64,000 nt of DNA from Methylorubrum thiocyanatum (GTDB taxonomy: Bacteria; Pseudomonadota; Alphaproteobacteria; Rhizobiales; Beijerinckiaceae), in assembly GCA_014138645.1 (NCBI GenBank), contig JACJIB010000004.1, forward strand, positions 186,001 to 250,000, given 5' to 3'. Shown here in pieces: positions 15,693-24,858 of this stretch; the first letter of the stretch is position 1, and every line of letters begins with the position of its first letter. The notes beneath the pieces were generated by a model. The model did no database searches, was not told the origin of the DNA, and worked only from the letters and a program-made list of their open reading frames with translations. The translations under genes were made by a program, and so were the position numbers.

Positions 15693-15893
15693 TCAGACGA
15701 GCGCGCCGATGAGGGTGACGGCGCCGATCAGGGCCACGCACGCGCCGAGCTGCACGGCGCGGAAGACTTCCGGCAGCATCCGGCGGTTGTCGTTGGCAGC
15801 CTTGGGACGCGACCGCATGAAGTAGCGATCAAGATCCGGCTCCGGCAGCTCGATCCACTGCTCAGAAGACTCGCGAGCCTTGGCAACGGACAT
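15693..15893 (-). CDS. Small protein with C-terminal membrane helix, 66 aa
   Basis: A soluble part with 'SEQWIELPEPDLDRYFMRSR' and a 'RPKAANDNRR' tract (common in small rhizobial and Methylobacterium proteins) is followed by one hydrophobic helix to the C-terminus ('AVQLGACVALIGAVTLIGAL'). Probably tail-anchored. Function unknown. It opposes holB and metG. Confidence 0.6.
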   Translation of the reverse strand: MSVAKARESSEQWIELPEPDLDRYFMRSRPKAANDNRRMLPEVFRAVQLGACVALIGAVTLIGALV

Positions 15894-16195
15894 CGGAAGA
15901 CTTTCCTTGAAGTGGCGGGCATCCGCAGCGAAAGCTTGGCATCGATGCCGAAGCCTTGGCCTTCACTCGCGGCGCGACGAGGAAGGATTAATCAGATCAC
16001 CGTTCCCGTGTCCATGCAAAATAGAGCTTATTGCCACATTGATTGGAACCATATTGCATTTAAGTCGGGTCTCAGGGCCTATCCCCGCTTGCGCATGCGT
16101 CCAGCGAATGACTGGCATCTGGCACGTGGTATACCAAAGCGGGCTGCGTGATGGCACATACGCTGCAACGCAACACACCGCACGGGACGCCCATC
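15894..16195. other. Intergenic region, 302 bp, AT-rich, with a TGGTATACCA palindrome
   Basis: Divergent promoter region for two small membrane-protein genes. It is clearly AT-richer than the surroundings (about 15985-16070). TGGTATACCA at 16128-16137 is a perfect 10-bp palindrome like operators of some FCD-type GntR regulators. No gene seen. Confidence 0.55.
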
Positions 16196-16405
16196 ATGAT
16201 CTCTCTGGTTCTCGCCGCCGTCATCGCTGCCGGTGCCATCAACATCGCTCTGGTCGCCTTCCTGGCCGACCGCCTGGGCCCGAAGACCGGCACGCTGTCC
16301 GCCGGTGAGTTCGCGGCCGTTGCCGACGCGACGCCCGCGACCCGCGGCGCCGTCCGGGTCGGCAACGAGAACGCCTCGGTTCTGGCCGCCCGCCGCGCCG
16401 CCTGA
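16196..16405 (+). CDS. Small single-pass membrane protein, 69 aa
   Basis: Starts MISLVLAAVIAAGAINIAL, a membrane helix or uncleaved signal, then a polar Ala-rich tail ending 'SVLAARRAA'. A start 16 codons upstream would add a polar leader. A strong terminator follows directly, which supports a short monocistronic gene. Function unknown. Confidence 0.6.
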   Translation: MISLVLAAVIAAGAINIALVAFLADRLGPKTGTLSAGEFAAVADATPATRGAVRVGNENASVLAARRAA

Positions 16406-16709
16406 GCGCCCTGCGCACCACGCGCACGCTGTCCGATGAAAGGCCCTGCCAGCTCCTGGCAGGGCCTTTTCGCGTTCGGGGCCGACGTCTGGCGACCGGC
16501 TTGCGACCGACTTGCCGGTGCCCCGTGCGGGTATCCCTCGCGCCCGTGGTCCGGTTGCGTCGCGGGACGTTGCGCGCCACAAGGCATGTCCGAGTGCCTC
16601 GCAAGCCTCCCGATCACGCACGGCGCCCGTTCCGGCCGCGACGGCGTGGCGGGCGTTCGATGAGAGCATTCAGTCCGACCGACCCATCGCATCCGGGACA
16701 TCTTCTGAC
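16406..16709. other. Intergenic region, 304 bp, before metG
   Basis: Contains the terminator at 16441-16470. The rest is GC-rich with no recognisable gene. It should hold the metG promoter, since the terminator blocks read-through, but no clear -35/-10 pair is seen. Confidence 0.5.
16441..16470 (+). terminator. Rho-independent terminator after the small membrane-protein gene
   Basis: AGGCCCTGCCAG, loop CTC, CTGGCAGGGCCT followed by TTT: 12-bp perfect arms with a short T-run, preceded by A's on the left, so it may work in both directions. Confidence 0.85.
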
Positions 16710-18278
16710 GTGAGCGCGAGCGAGAAGGCGAACGAGCCCTTCCTCATCACCACGGCGATCTCCTACCCCAACGGCGCGCCGCATATCGGCCACGCCTACG
16801 AGGTGATCGCCACCGACGCCATCGCCCGCTTCCACCGCCTCGACGGGCGCGAGGTGCTGTTCACCACCGGCACCGACGAGCACGGCCTCAAGATCCAGCA
16901 GACGGCGGCCAAGGCCGGGGTGACGCCGCGCGCCTTCGTCGACGACATGGCCGGGCGCTTCAAGGCGGTGGCCGACCGGCTCGACTGCGCCTACGACCGC
17001 TTCATCCGCACCACGGAGCCCGACCATTACGCTGCGGCGCAGGAGCTGTGGCGGCGCATGGAGGCCAACGGCGACATCTACCTCGCCAAGTATGCCGGCT
17101 GGTACTCGGTGCGCGACGAGGCCTATTACGACGAGGCCGAGACCGTGCTCGCGCCCGACGGCAGCCGCCGCTCGGCCAAGACCGACACGCCGGTCGAGTG
17201 GATGGAGGAGGAGAACTACCTCTTCCGCCTGTCCAAGTACCAGGAACCCCTGCTCAAGCTCTACGCGGAGCAGCCGGACTTCCTGGCGCCCGAGACGCGG
17301 ATGAACGAGGTCGCGAGCTTCGTGCGCTCCGGCCTCAAGGATCTCTCGATCAGCCGCACCACCTTCGACTGGGGCGTGCCGGTGCCCGACCGGCCGGGCC
17401 ACGTCATGTATGTCTGGGTCGATGCGCTCACCAACTACCTGACCGTGACGGGCTTTCCCGATGCGGGGGCGCCCAACGCCCGGTTCTGGCCGGCGTCGCT
17501 CCACATCATCGGCAAGGACATCGTCCGCTTCCACGCGGTCTACTGGCCGGCCTTCCTGATGTCGGCGGGGCTGCCGCTGCCCAAGCGCGTGTTCGGCCAC
17601 GGCTTCTTCCTGAGCCGCGGCGAGAAGATGTCGAAGTCGCTCGGCAACGTGGTCGATCCGCTCGATCTCGTCGGCACCTACGGCGTCGATCCGGTGCGCT
17701 ACTTCCTCCTGCGCGAGGCGCCCTTCGGCGGCGACGGCAATTACGACCACGAGGCGATCATCAACCGCATCAACGCGGACCTCGCCAACGATCTCGGCAA
17801 TCTCGCCCAGCGCTCGCTGTCGATGATCGCCAAGAACTGCGACGGCGCCGTGCCCGAGCCGGGTGACTTCACCGAGGCCGACGCACGCCTGCTCGCCGCC
17901 GCCGCCGCGCTGCCGGAGAAGGCGAGGGGGCTGATGCAGAACCTCGCCCTGCACGCGATCCTGGCCGAGATCTGGGCCGTGGTCGGCGAGGCCAACCGCT
18001 ACTTCGCCTCCGAGGAGCCGTGGAAGCTGCGCAAGAGCGATCCGGCGCGGATGAACACGGTGCTCTACGTCACGGTCGAGACCCTGCGCCGGGTCGGCCT
18101 GATGGTGCAGCCCTTCGTGCCGACGGCGGGCGCCGCGCTGCTCGACCTGCTCGCCGTGCCGGTGGACCGGCGCAGCTTCGCCTTTGCCGGCGAGGACCAC
18201 CGCCTGCAGGGCGGCACGGCGCTGCCCGCCCCGGCCCCGATCTTCCCCCGCTTCGAGCGGCCGGAGGCGACGGCCTGA
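16710..18278 (+). CDS. metG: Methionyl-tRNA synthetase
   Basis: 522 aa, class I synthetase charging tRNA-Met in the cytosol. HIGH-type motif '[13 protein letters not shown]', '[14 protein letters not shown]', '[12 protein letters not shown]', and the KMSKS loop '[10 protein letters not shown]'. It is the short form without a C-terminal tRNA-binding domain. The GTG at 16710 (protein begins [13 protein letters not shown]) matches family starts; the longer open frame upstream is non-coding-like. tatD and an MBL gene follow, as in most alphaproteobacteria. Confidence 0.95.
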   Translation: MSASEKANEPFLITTAISYPNGAPHIGHAYEVIATDAIARFHRLDGREVLFTTGTDEHGLKIQQTAAKAGVTPRAFVDDMAGRFKAVADRLDCAYDRFIRTTEPDHYAAAQELWRRMEANGDIYLAKYAGWYSVRDEAYYDEAETVLAPDGSRRSAKTDTPVEWMEEENYLFRLSKYQEPLLKLYAEQPDFLAPETRMNEVASFVRSGLKDLSISRTTFDWGVPVPDRPGHVMYVWVDALTNYLTVTGFPDAGAPNARFWPASLHIIGKDIVRFHAVYWPAFLMSAGLPLPKRVFGHGFFLSRGEKMSKSLGNVVDPLDLVGTYGVDPVRYFLLREAPFGGDGNYDHEAIINRINADLANDLGNLAQRSLSMIAKNCDGAVPEPGDFTEADARLLAAAAALPEKARGLMQNLALHAILAEIWAVVGEANRYFASEEPWKLRKSDPARMNTVLYVTVETLRRVGLMVQPFVPTAGAALLDLLAVPVDRRSFAFAGEDHRLQGGTALPAPAPIFPRFERPEATA

Positions 18279-18327
18279 CGGCTGCCGCCCCGGCTCCCTC
18301 CCCCCGCTTGACCGCCTCGAAGAGACC

Positions 18328-19125
18328 ATGCTGGTCGACAGCCACTGCCACCTCGACTTCCCGGACTTCGCGCAGGACATCCCGGGCGTCATCGCCCGCG
18401 CCCGGGATGCGGGCGTGACGCGCCTGCTCACCATCTCCACCCGCGTCGCCAAGGCCGACAGCTACCGCGCGCTCGCCGAGGCGCATGAGGCGGTCTGGTA
18501 CACGGTGGGCACCCACCCGCACGGCGCCGCCGAGGAGCCGGACGTGCCCGCCGACACGATCGCTGCGCTCGCCGGCACACCGCGCTGCGTCGGCATCGGC
18601 GAGGCGGGGCTCGACTACCATTACGAGGACGCCGCGCCGGAGGCGGTGCAGGAGCGGGTGCTGCGCGCGCATATCGAGGCCGCCCGTCTCTCGGACCTGC
18701 CGCTGGTGATCCATTCCCGCGACGCCGACGCGCATATGGAAGCGGTGCTCACCGACGAGATGGCGCGACGCCCGTTCAAGGCGGTGCTGCACTGCTTCTC
18801 GTCCGGCGCGCGGCTCGCCGAAGTCGGGGTCGAACTCGGCCTGTCGGTCTCGTTCTCCGGCATCGTCACCTTCCGCCGCTCGGACGCCCTGCGCGACATC
18901 GCCCGCAGCGTGCCCCTCGACCGCATCCTGGTCGAGACCGACGCGCCGTTCCTCGCGCCCGAGCCGCACCGGGGGAAGCGCTGCGAGCCGGCCTACACCG
19001 CCGACACCGCCCGGGTGCTGGCCAAGGCGCTCGGCCTGCCCTTCGAGGATTTTTCCGCACGCACGACGGCGAACTTCTACCGGCTGTTCTCGAAGGCCGC
19101 CGCGATCGAGGGAATCGCCGCATGA
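18328..19125 (+). CDS. tatD: TatD-family metal-dependent hydrolase (DNase-like)
   Basis: 265 aa TIM barrel. Metal ligands are visible in order: 'DSHCHLDF', 'GEAGLDYHY', 'VIHSRDADAH', 'HCFSSG' and 'VETDAPFLAP'. Relatives are 3'-5' exonucleases or deoxyribonucleases. ATG at 18328 gives the canonical MLVDSHCHLD start. It lies 49 bp after metG and 16 bp before the MBL gene, so probably one operon. The exact substrate is uncertain. Confidence 0.9.
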   Translation: MLVDSHCHLDFPDFAQDIPGVIARARDAGVTRLLTISTRVAKADSYRALAEAHEAVWYTVGTHPHGAAEEPDVPADTIAALAGTPRCVGIGEAGLDYHYEDAAPEAVQERVLRAHIEAARLSDLPLVIHSRDADAHMEAVLTDEMARRPFKAVLHCFSSGARLAEVGVELGLSVSFSGIVTFRRSDALRDIARSVPLDRILVETDAPFLAPEPHRGKRCEPAYTADTARVLAKALGLPFEDFSARTTANFYRLFSKAAAIEGIAA

Positions 19126-19141
19126 GAATGGGGGAGGGCGC

Positions 19142-19948
19142 ATGCCGAGCCTGAGCCTGCGCATCCTCGGCTGCGGCTCCTCCGGCGGCGTGCCGCGGGT
19201 CGGCTACGGCTGGGGCGCTTGCGACCCGGCCGAGCCGCGCAACCGCCGCCGCCGCTGCTCGCTCCTGGTGGAGCGGCGGGATGGGGGAGGGGGCGCCACC
19301 ACGGTGCTGGTGGACACCTCGCCCGACCTGCGCGAGCAGCTCATCGATGCCGGCGTCACCCGCCTCGACGCCCTGCTCTACACCCACGCCCATGCCGACC
19401 ACACCCACGGCATCGACGACGTGCGCCCCCTCGTGATCCACATGCACCGGCGCATCCCGGTCCATGCCGATCCCCTCACCCGCACGATGCTGATCAAGCG
19501 CTTCGGCTACGCCTTCGAGACGCCGCCGGGCAGCGCCTACCCGCCGATCCTCGACCTGCACGAGATGCGGGAGGGCGAGGTGCTGTCCATCGACGGCGCG
19601 GGCGGCCCGGTCGCCGCGGAAGCCTTCCGCATGGAGCACGGCAACGAGATCGCCCACGGCTTCCGCTTCGGCCCCGCCGCCTACGCGCCGGACGTGAGCC
19701 TGATGCCCGAGGCGGCCAAGGCCCGCCTGCACGGCCTCGACCTTCTCATCATCGATGCGCTGCGCGAGACCCCTCACCCGTCGCACTACTCGGTCTCGGA
19801 TGCGCTCGCCCTGATCGAGGAGGTGGCGCCGCGCCGCGCCATCCTGACGAACCTCCACACCGACCTCGACTACGCGACGCTCGCCGGAAAGCTGCCGCCG
19901 GGCGTGGTGCCGGCCTATGACGGGCTGACGGCGACGGTCGATCTCTGA
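19142..19948 (+). CDS. MBL-fold hydrolase, PhnP-like (phosphodiesterase type)
   Basis: 268 aa. 'LGCGSSGGVPRVG' opens the fold and the zinc site is 'THAHADHTHGIDDVR'. Later ligands are in 'RMEHGNE' and 'LIIDALRETPHPSHYSV'. The family includes PhnP, which hydrolyses 5-phosphoribosyl 1,2-cyclic phosphate; there is no phn operon here, so a housekeeping cyclic-phosphodiesterase role is more likely. Third gene of the metG-tatD-MBL operon. Confidence 0.85.
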   Translation: MPSLSLRILGCGSSGGVPRVGYGWGACDPAEPRNRRRRCSLLVERRDGGGGATTVLVDTSPDLREQLIDAGVTRLDALLYTHAHADHTHGIDDVRPLVIHMHRRIPVHADPLTRTMLIKRFGYAFETPPGSAYPPILDLHEMREGEVLSIDGAGGPVAAEAFRMEHGNEIAHGFRFGPAAYAPDVSLMPEAAKARLHGLDLLIIDALRETPHPSHYSVSDALALIEEVAPRRAILTNLHTDLDYATLAGKLPPGVVPAYDGLTATVDL

Positions 19949-19978
19949 CCTCGCTCTCCCGACCCCGCGCAGGTCGGA

Positions 19979-20872
19979 TCAGCCCCCGCCCGCGGGAGTC
20001 GCGATCCGGTCGAGTTCCGCCATCGCCGCGTCCGGCAGCGTCAGGCCGGCGGCGGCCATGTTCTCGTGCAGGTGCTCGACGGACGAGGTGCCGGGGATGA
20101 GCAGGATGTTGGGCGCACGGCGCAGCAGCCAGGCGAGCGCCACCTGCATCGGCGTCGCGCCGAGCCTTCTCGCGACCTCGGACAGCGTTGTCGATTGCAG
20201 CGGGCTGAAACCGCCGAGGGGAAAGAACGGCACGTAGGCGATGCCGGCGTCGGCCAGCGCGTTGATGAGCGCGTCGTCCGCCCGGTGCGCGAGATTGTAG
20301 GCGTTCTGCACGCAGACGATCTCGGCGATCGAGCGGCCCTCGGCGACCTGCCGCGCCGTCACGTTGCTGAGGCCGATCCGGCGCACGAGCCCCTGCCGCT
20401 GCAGGTCGGCCAGCACGGTCAGAGGCGCCTCGATCGATCCCTCCGCCGGCCCGTGCACGTCGAACATGACGCGCAGGTTGACGACATCGAGGGCGTCGAG
20501 GCCGAGATGGCGCAGGTTGTCGTGGACCGCACGGGTCAGGGCCTCTGCCGAGAAGGCCGGTTTCCACGAGGCGTCCGCTCCGCGCTTCGCGCCGACCTTG
20601 GTGACGATGACGAGATCGTCCGGATAGGGATGCAGCGCCTCGCGGATGATCTGGTTGGTGACGTGCGGTCCGTAGAAGTCGCTCGTGTCGATGTGGTTCA
20701 CGCCGCCCGCGACCGCCGCGCGCAGGACGGCGAGGGCGCGGTTCCGGTCCTTCGGCGGGCCGAAGACGTGCGGCCCGGCCAATTGCATCGCGCCGTAGCC
20801 GAGGCGCTTCACGCGGCGGTCGCCCAGGGCATAGCTGCCGGCTCGGTCGAGGTCTGTCAGGGGGTCTGTCAT
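19979..20872 (-). CDS. Aldo/keto reductase
   Basis: 297 aa (beta/alpha)8 NADPH-dependent oxidoreductase. Catalytic Asp/Tyr in 'HIDTSDFYGP', Lys in 'IVTKVGAKRG', and NADP-binding end 'ILLIPGTSSVEHLHEN'. The position of the usual catalytic His is taken by 'NLRVMFDVHG', which is unusual. The second ATG (20872, MTDPLTDLDR) is preferred because the first eight codons are not conserved-looking. Divergent from a LysR gene, which probably regulates it. Substrate unknown. Confidence 0.85.
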   Translation of the reverse strand: MTDPLTDLDRAGSYALGDRRVKRLGYGAMQLAGPHVFGPPKDRNRALAVLRAAVAGGVNHIDTSDFYGPHVTNQIIREALHPYPDDLVIVTKVGAKRGADASWKPAFSAEALTRAVHDNLRHLGLDALDVVNLRVMFDVHGPAEGSIEAPLTVLADLQRQGLVRRIGLSNVTARQVAEGRSIAEIVCVQNAYNLAHRADDALINALADAGIAYVPFFPLGGFSPLQSTTLSEVARRLGATPMQVALAWLLRRAPNILLIPGTSSVEHLHENMAAAGLTLPDAAMAELDRIATPAGGG

Positions 20873-20964
20873 GGCGTCTCTCCTGTAGAGGCCCATGACC
20901 TAGACGCCGCCGGCCTGCGCGATAATACGTCTCAATCGGTACGGGCTGTGCGGCGAGGCGGACA

Positions 20965-21873
20965 GTGGCGGGGGATCTCGGTGACTTGGCCGCCTTCGTC
21001 GCCGTGGCGGAGGCGGGCGGCTTTCGCGACGGCGCCCGGGCCAGCGGCCTGAGCGCGTCCGGCCTCAGCGAGGCCGTGCGCCGGCTGGAGCACCGGCTCG
21101 GGGTCCGGCTGCTCAACCGCACCACGCGCAGCGTCGCCCCGACCGAGGCCGGTCAGCGTCTCCTGGAGCGCCTGACGCCGGCGCTGGGCGAGGTCGAGGC
21201 GGCGCTCGACGTCGTCAACGGCTTCCGCGACCGCCCGGCCGGCACGCTTCGACTCAATGTACCGGTCAGTGCGGCGCGGCTGGTGCTGCCCGCGATCGTG
21301 CCGCCGTTCCTGGCCGCCTATCCGGACATCCGCCTCGACGTGATCGCGGAGGACAGCTTCGTCGATGTGCTGGCGGCGGGCTGCGATGCCGGGATCCGCT
21401 ACGACGAGCGCCTCGAGCAGGACATGATCGCGGTCCCGATCGGCCCGCGCGAGCAGCGCTTCGCCACGGCCGCGGCGCCGGCCTATCTCGACCGGCACGG
21501 TCGCCCGGAACATCCGCGCGCGCTTCTGGACCATGCCTGCATCGGCGGCCGGTTCGCGAGCGGCGCGGCTTTGGCCTGGGAGTTCGAGCGGGACGGGGAG
21601 GTCGTGCGCGTCGATCCGAGCGGCCCCCTGGTCGTGCGGGTCGGTACGGCCAGCGATCTCGCGGTCGACGCGGCGGTGGCCGGTGTCGGCATCATCACCC
21701 TGTTCGAGGACTGGCTCCGGCCGCATCTCGACAGCGGCGCCCTGGAACCGGTTCTGGAGCCCTGGTGGCCGCGGTTTTCCGGTCCGTTCCTGTACTATTC
21801 CGGCCGCCGCTACCTTCCCGCGCCGCTGCGCGCCTTCGTCGATTTCATCGGCCGGCAGCGCCGCTCGCCGTGA
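20965..21873 (+). CDS. LysR-family transcriptional regulator
   Basis: 302 aa. N-terminal winged helix 'FVAVAEAGGFRDGARASGLS' and 'LSEAVRRLEHRLGVRLLNRT', then a two-lobed LysR effector domain. It begins at a GTG (20965) with GAGGCGG upstream. It is divergent from the aldo/keto reductase with a 92-bp shared control region, the classic LysR-target layout. The inducer is unknown. Confidence 0.9.
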   Translation: MAGDLGDLAAFVAVAEAGGFRDGARASGLSASGLSEAVRRLEHRLGVRLLNRTTRSVAPTEAGQRLLERLTPALGEVEAALDVVNGFRDRPAGTLRLNVPVSAARLVLPAIVPPFLAAYPDIRLDVIAEDSFVDVLAAGCDAGIRYDERLEQDMIAVPIGPREQRFATAAAPAYLDRHGRPEHPRALLDHACIGGRFASGAALAWEFERDGEVVRVDPSGPLVVRVGTASDLAVDAAVAGVGIITLFEDWLRPHLDSGALEPVLEPWWPRFSGPFLYYSGRRYLPAPLRAFVDFIGRQRRSP

Positions 21874-21887
21874 CGGCCTCGCGGGCC

Positions 21888-22280
21888 TCAGGCCCGCACG
21901 CTCCGCATCTCCGGCCGGAAAAACAGCCCGGCCTTGAGGCTGTCGCCGATGCGATGCGCCCGCTCGACGATCTCCGCCGCGATCGCGGGGGTGAACACCT
22001 CGGCAGCCGTCTCCTCGAACAGGCCGAGCCAGCGGGCGAAATGCGGCGGCGCGATCCCCGCGATGCCGAGATGCCGGCCGAACGGGTTGCCCTTGTAGCG
22101 GCCGGTCTTCAGCAGCACCGAGGACCAGAAATCACGGATCGTGGCGAGATGGCGCGGCCACGCCTCGTCCGGGATTTTTTCCGCGAACACGGGACCGATC
22201 AGCGGATCGCGGCGCACCCGGGCGTAGAACGCGTCGAGGAAGACGGCGAGCGCCGCCTCGGTCAGTTCGGCCTGCTTCAT
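21888..22280 (-). CDS. Group III truncated haemoglobin
   Basis: 130 aa 2-on-2 globin. 'FYARVRRDPLIGPVF', 'FWSSVLLKTGRYKGNPFGRH' and 'HFARWLGLFEETAAEVF' match group III (CtrHb) proteins, with the proximal His in HFARWL. Such globins have been linked to O2/NO/peroxide chemistry under low oxygen; the role here is unknown. The ATG overlaps the stop of a five-codon mini-ORF created by a tandem duplication of the start region. Confidence 0.88.
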   Translation of the reverse strand: MKQAELTEAALAVFLDAFYARVRRDPLIGPVFAEKIPDEAWPRHLATIRDFWSSVLLKTGRYKGNPFGRHLGIAGIAPPHFARWLGLFEETAAEVFTPAIAAEIVERAHRIGDSLKAGLFFRPEMRSVRA

Positions 22281-22294
22281 TCAGCCTGCTTCAT
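22277..22294 (-). other. Five-codon leader mini-ORF overlapping the globin start
   Basis: ATG AAG CAG GCT GAA TGA: the stop overlaps the globin ATG (ATGA). The segment duplicates the first codons of the globin gene (ATGAAGCAGG...). It may couple translation or simply be a duplication scar. Confidence 0.45.
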
Positions 22295-22346
22295 GGGGCT
22301 CGGCGGGGAGGGGGCTTCATGGTTGCGAAAGCCACCCCTGCCCCGG

Positions 22347-23150
22347 TCAGTTCCGGGCGAGCGAGGGCTGGATCAGGCCGGCACCGACGAGGATCTGAGC
22401 GGCGGCCGCCTTGGCGAGCTGGCGGTAGCCGGCATCGGTCATGTGCAGGCCGTCGGGACCGATCATCTGGGCCGGGGTCATCAGGCCGTGCGAGACCCAG
22501 GCCTGCATCATGGCCCGGCGTCGGATCACCGGCACGCCAAGCTCGGCCGCGAGCGCGTGCAGGGCCTCGCCATAGCGCTCGGCCCCGGCGGCGCCGGAGA
22601 GCTTGCTGCACCATTGCTGGTCCATCAGCACCACGTCGGCGCCCGTGGCGCGGATCGCCAGGATGCCCGCACGGGTCAGCTCGACGAAGCGCTCCAGCGG
22701 CACGCCCGCGAGCGGATCGTTGCTGCCGGTCTGCCAGACCACGAGATCGGGCCGCTCGGCGAGCACGTCGCGCTCAAGGCGCCGCGCCATCGCCTCCGAG
22801 GTGTCGCCGCCCTTGCCACGGTTGATCACGGTGATCGAGCGGCGGCTCGACGCCCCGATCTGGAGGCGCTCCTCGAGGTCGCGCTCCAGCAGGGCAGGGT
22901 AGGCCATGGCCGGCGACGAGGCACCCGCCCCTTCCGTCGAGGAGGAGCCGAAGGCCACGATCCGCACGTCGCCATCCCGCCCGAGCATCGAGGCGAGACG
23001 AGCGAGCTTCGCGGGCAGGCGCTCGACGGATGCCGGCTTCTGGGGAGCCGTGACCGGCGGCGCGTCGGGCTGCGCCCGGGCGCCGGAAGCCCCGAGCGGG
23101 CCGGCGAGGGCAGTGGCGAGGATCAGGCCGGAGAGCGGGCGGATCAACAT
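22347..23150 (-). CDS. Secreted SGNH/GDSL-type esterase
   Basis: 267 aa with a Sec signal peptide (MLIRPLSGLILATALAGPLG, cleavage about 'ARAQ'). SGNH blocks: 'FGSSSTEG' (block I, catalytic Ser), 'NRGKGGD' (block II), 'TGSND' (block III, Asn) and 'DGLHMTDAGY' (block V, Asp-His). Likely a periplasmic carbohydrate esterase, lipase or acetyl hydrolase. 66 bp before the globin gene on the same strand. Substrate unknown. Confidence 0.88.
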   Translation of the reverse strand: MLIRPLSGLILATALAGPLGASGARAQPDAPPVTAPQKPASVERLPAKLARLASMLGRDGDVRIVAFGSSSTEGAGASSPAMAYPALLERDLEERLQIGASSRRSITVINRGKGGDTSEAMARRLERDVLAERPDLVVWQTGSNDPLAGVPLERFVELTRAGILAIRATGADVVLMDQQWCSKLSGAAGAERYGEALHALAAELGVPVIRRRAMMQAWVSHGLMTPAQMIGPDGLHMTDAGYRQLAKAAAAQILVGAGLIQPSLARN

Positions 23151-23593
23151 GGCGGAACGTCTGGCAGCCGATACTGTTTCCCGATGCCTTCGGCTGGTGC
23201 CCGAAGATTGTGACGATTGCGAGGGACGCCCTCGGGATCGGTGTCAGCTGGACCCGCACGGACACCGATCTCCGAGGCGTATGCCGGATCGGCGCCGGAC
23301 TGCCGAAAACCGGAAAAAGCCGGGCCCTTATGGTTAACAGATGCCTCCAGGGCGTCCCACATCCATCCCATGGTTCCATAATATATCTTATGCGAACAGC
23401 TTTGGTGCGGCGGCCGGACGATCTGACCGACGGCTCGCCGGAGCCTTCGTGTGCATTCATCGCGAAACCAGCGCCCCGCCCATCCTCGCGGCGCTTCGCG
23501 ACCTCGGCCATGCCCCTGCCCTTCGCCGGCTCAGCCGCGATCTGCGTTCAAGTCGGGCTGACGGACTGAGCCCGTACGGACTGGCCCGTCCGG
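23151..23593. other. Intergenic region, 443 bp
   Basis: Likely promoter region for the SGNH gene, with an AT-rich patch at about 23330-23395 ('CCATAATATATCTTATGCG'). Frames of 119 and 149 codons are open here but lack family resemblance and overlap the kinase gene, so no gene is called. Confidence 0.5.
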
Positions 23594-24649
23594 TCAGGCT
23601 GCGGCGGGCATGGGAGCCGGCGTGGAGCTGGTGGCGAAGACGAGGCGCACCACCGTGCCGCCGTCGTTGGCGTAGGTCAGCGTGCCGTCGAGCTGGGTGG
23701 CGAGCCCCTGAACGATCCGGAAGCCGAGGCTGCGGCTGCGGGCCGGATCGAAGCTTGCGGGGATGCCCGGCCCGTCATCGGCGATGCTGAGGGCGGCCTG
23801 CCCCGCCGCGAGGGCCTCGAGCCGGATGGTGATGGTGCCGCGCTCGCTCTCGCGAAAGGCGTGCTTGAGCGCGTTCGTCACCACCTCGACCACGAGGAGC
23901 GACAGGGTCGTCAGGCGAGGAAGGTCGAGGCGCACCGGGGGCACGTCCACGAGGCAGACGATGTTGCGCGCGCCCGTGGCGTCGAGCAGGTCGGAGCAGA
24001 GTTCCTGAAGGTACTGGCCGATGGGCTGGTCGGCCCGCGCCGGGTCGTAGAGGCGGCGATGGATGCGCGCGATCGTCTCCAGCCGGGTCTGCGCTTCGTC
24101 GAAGACGCTGATGGCCGCCTGCGGATTCTCGGCGACCTTGCGCTTCTGCAGGGCGAGGAGGGCCGCCACGAACTGCATGTTGTTGGCGACCCGGTGCTGC
24201 AGCTCCTGGAACATGGTGCGCTGCTGCTCATAGAGTTCGGCGCTCACCGCCCGCTCCGCGCTCAGGCGCTCGCCCGCCACCCGCATCAGGTGGATGAGCG
24301 CGATGTCGACCGTGACGATGAAGGCGTAGAAGCCGAGCGCCAGCCCCGTCGGCGCGTCCAGCAGGAACGTGTCGGCCTGCCCGATGAAGAAGTACCACGC
24401 GGCAAGCCCCGAGAGCGCCGCGCAGAGGATTCCCGGCCGCAGCCCGAAGAAGAACGTCGTCAGGATCACCGCGGGGAAGAAGGTCAGGAACGGGAAGCCC
24501 GGCGGCAGCACGTCGTCCAGGGCTTGGCGCAGGGCGATGGCCATCCCCGTCGCGCCCAGGGCGGCGATGTCGCCGAACCATGGCGGCACGGGCAGCCGGC
24601 CGGCGGCAGGGGCAGAGGCCCGTGGCCGGGGGGCGAGGGGGGATGACAT
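23594..24649 (-). CDS. Membrane sensor histidine kinase (DUF4118 + HisKA_2/HWE type)
   Basis: 351 aa. Four tightly packed membrane helices (DUF4118-like) in the first ~130 residues, then a HisKA_2 dimerisation domain with the phospho-His in 'ELQHRVANNMQ', N box 'EVVTNALKHAF', G1 'ADDGPGIP' and G2 'SLGFRIVQGLATQLDG'. Such kinases usually feed general-stress (PhyR-type) or CheY-like receivers. No receiver is adjacent. The start is uncertain: 24649 and 24688 are both possible. Confidence 0.85.
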   Translation of the reverse strand: MSSPLAPRPRASAPAAGRLPVPPWFGDIAALGATGMAIALRQALDDVLPPGFPFLTFFPAVILTTFFFGLRPGILCAALSGLAAWYFFIGQADTFLLDAPTGLALGFYAFIVTVDIALIHLMRVAGERLSAERAVSAELYEQQRTMFQELQHRVANNMQFVAALLALQKRKVAENPQAAISVFDEAQTRLETIARIHRRLYDPARADQPIGQYLQELCSDLLDATGARNIVCLVDVPPVRLDLPRLTTLSLLVVEVVTNALKHAFRESERGTITIRLEALAAGQAALSIADDGPGIPASFDPARSRSLGFRIVQGLATQLDGTLTYANDGGTVVRLVFATSSTPAPMPAAA

Positions 24650-24858
24650 CGGGCTGGGAAAGATCCGAAATGTGATTCGGACGAACATTAGACGGTTTTC
24701 AGGCCCGATCTGTGTCTTACCCACCGCGGCGCATGGTTTTTGCGCCGGTCGGCCATGCAATGGCCGATGAGACGACGGCCCGCATCCGTACCGGCACCGG
24801 GTCGAGGATGACGCAGCGCCCTGCCCTCACCCCTCACCGTCCTTGTCCCACTCTTCGC

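Noticed and set aside
16614..18452. 612-codon minus-strand frame across metG
   Set aside because: Antisense to all of metG; His/Val/Gly/Asp-rich shadow.
23210..23569. 119-codon frame between the SGNH and kinase genes
   Set aside because: No ribosome site, no family resemblance, mixed residue pattern. Treated as intergenic.
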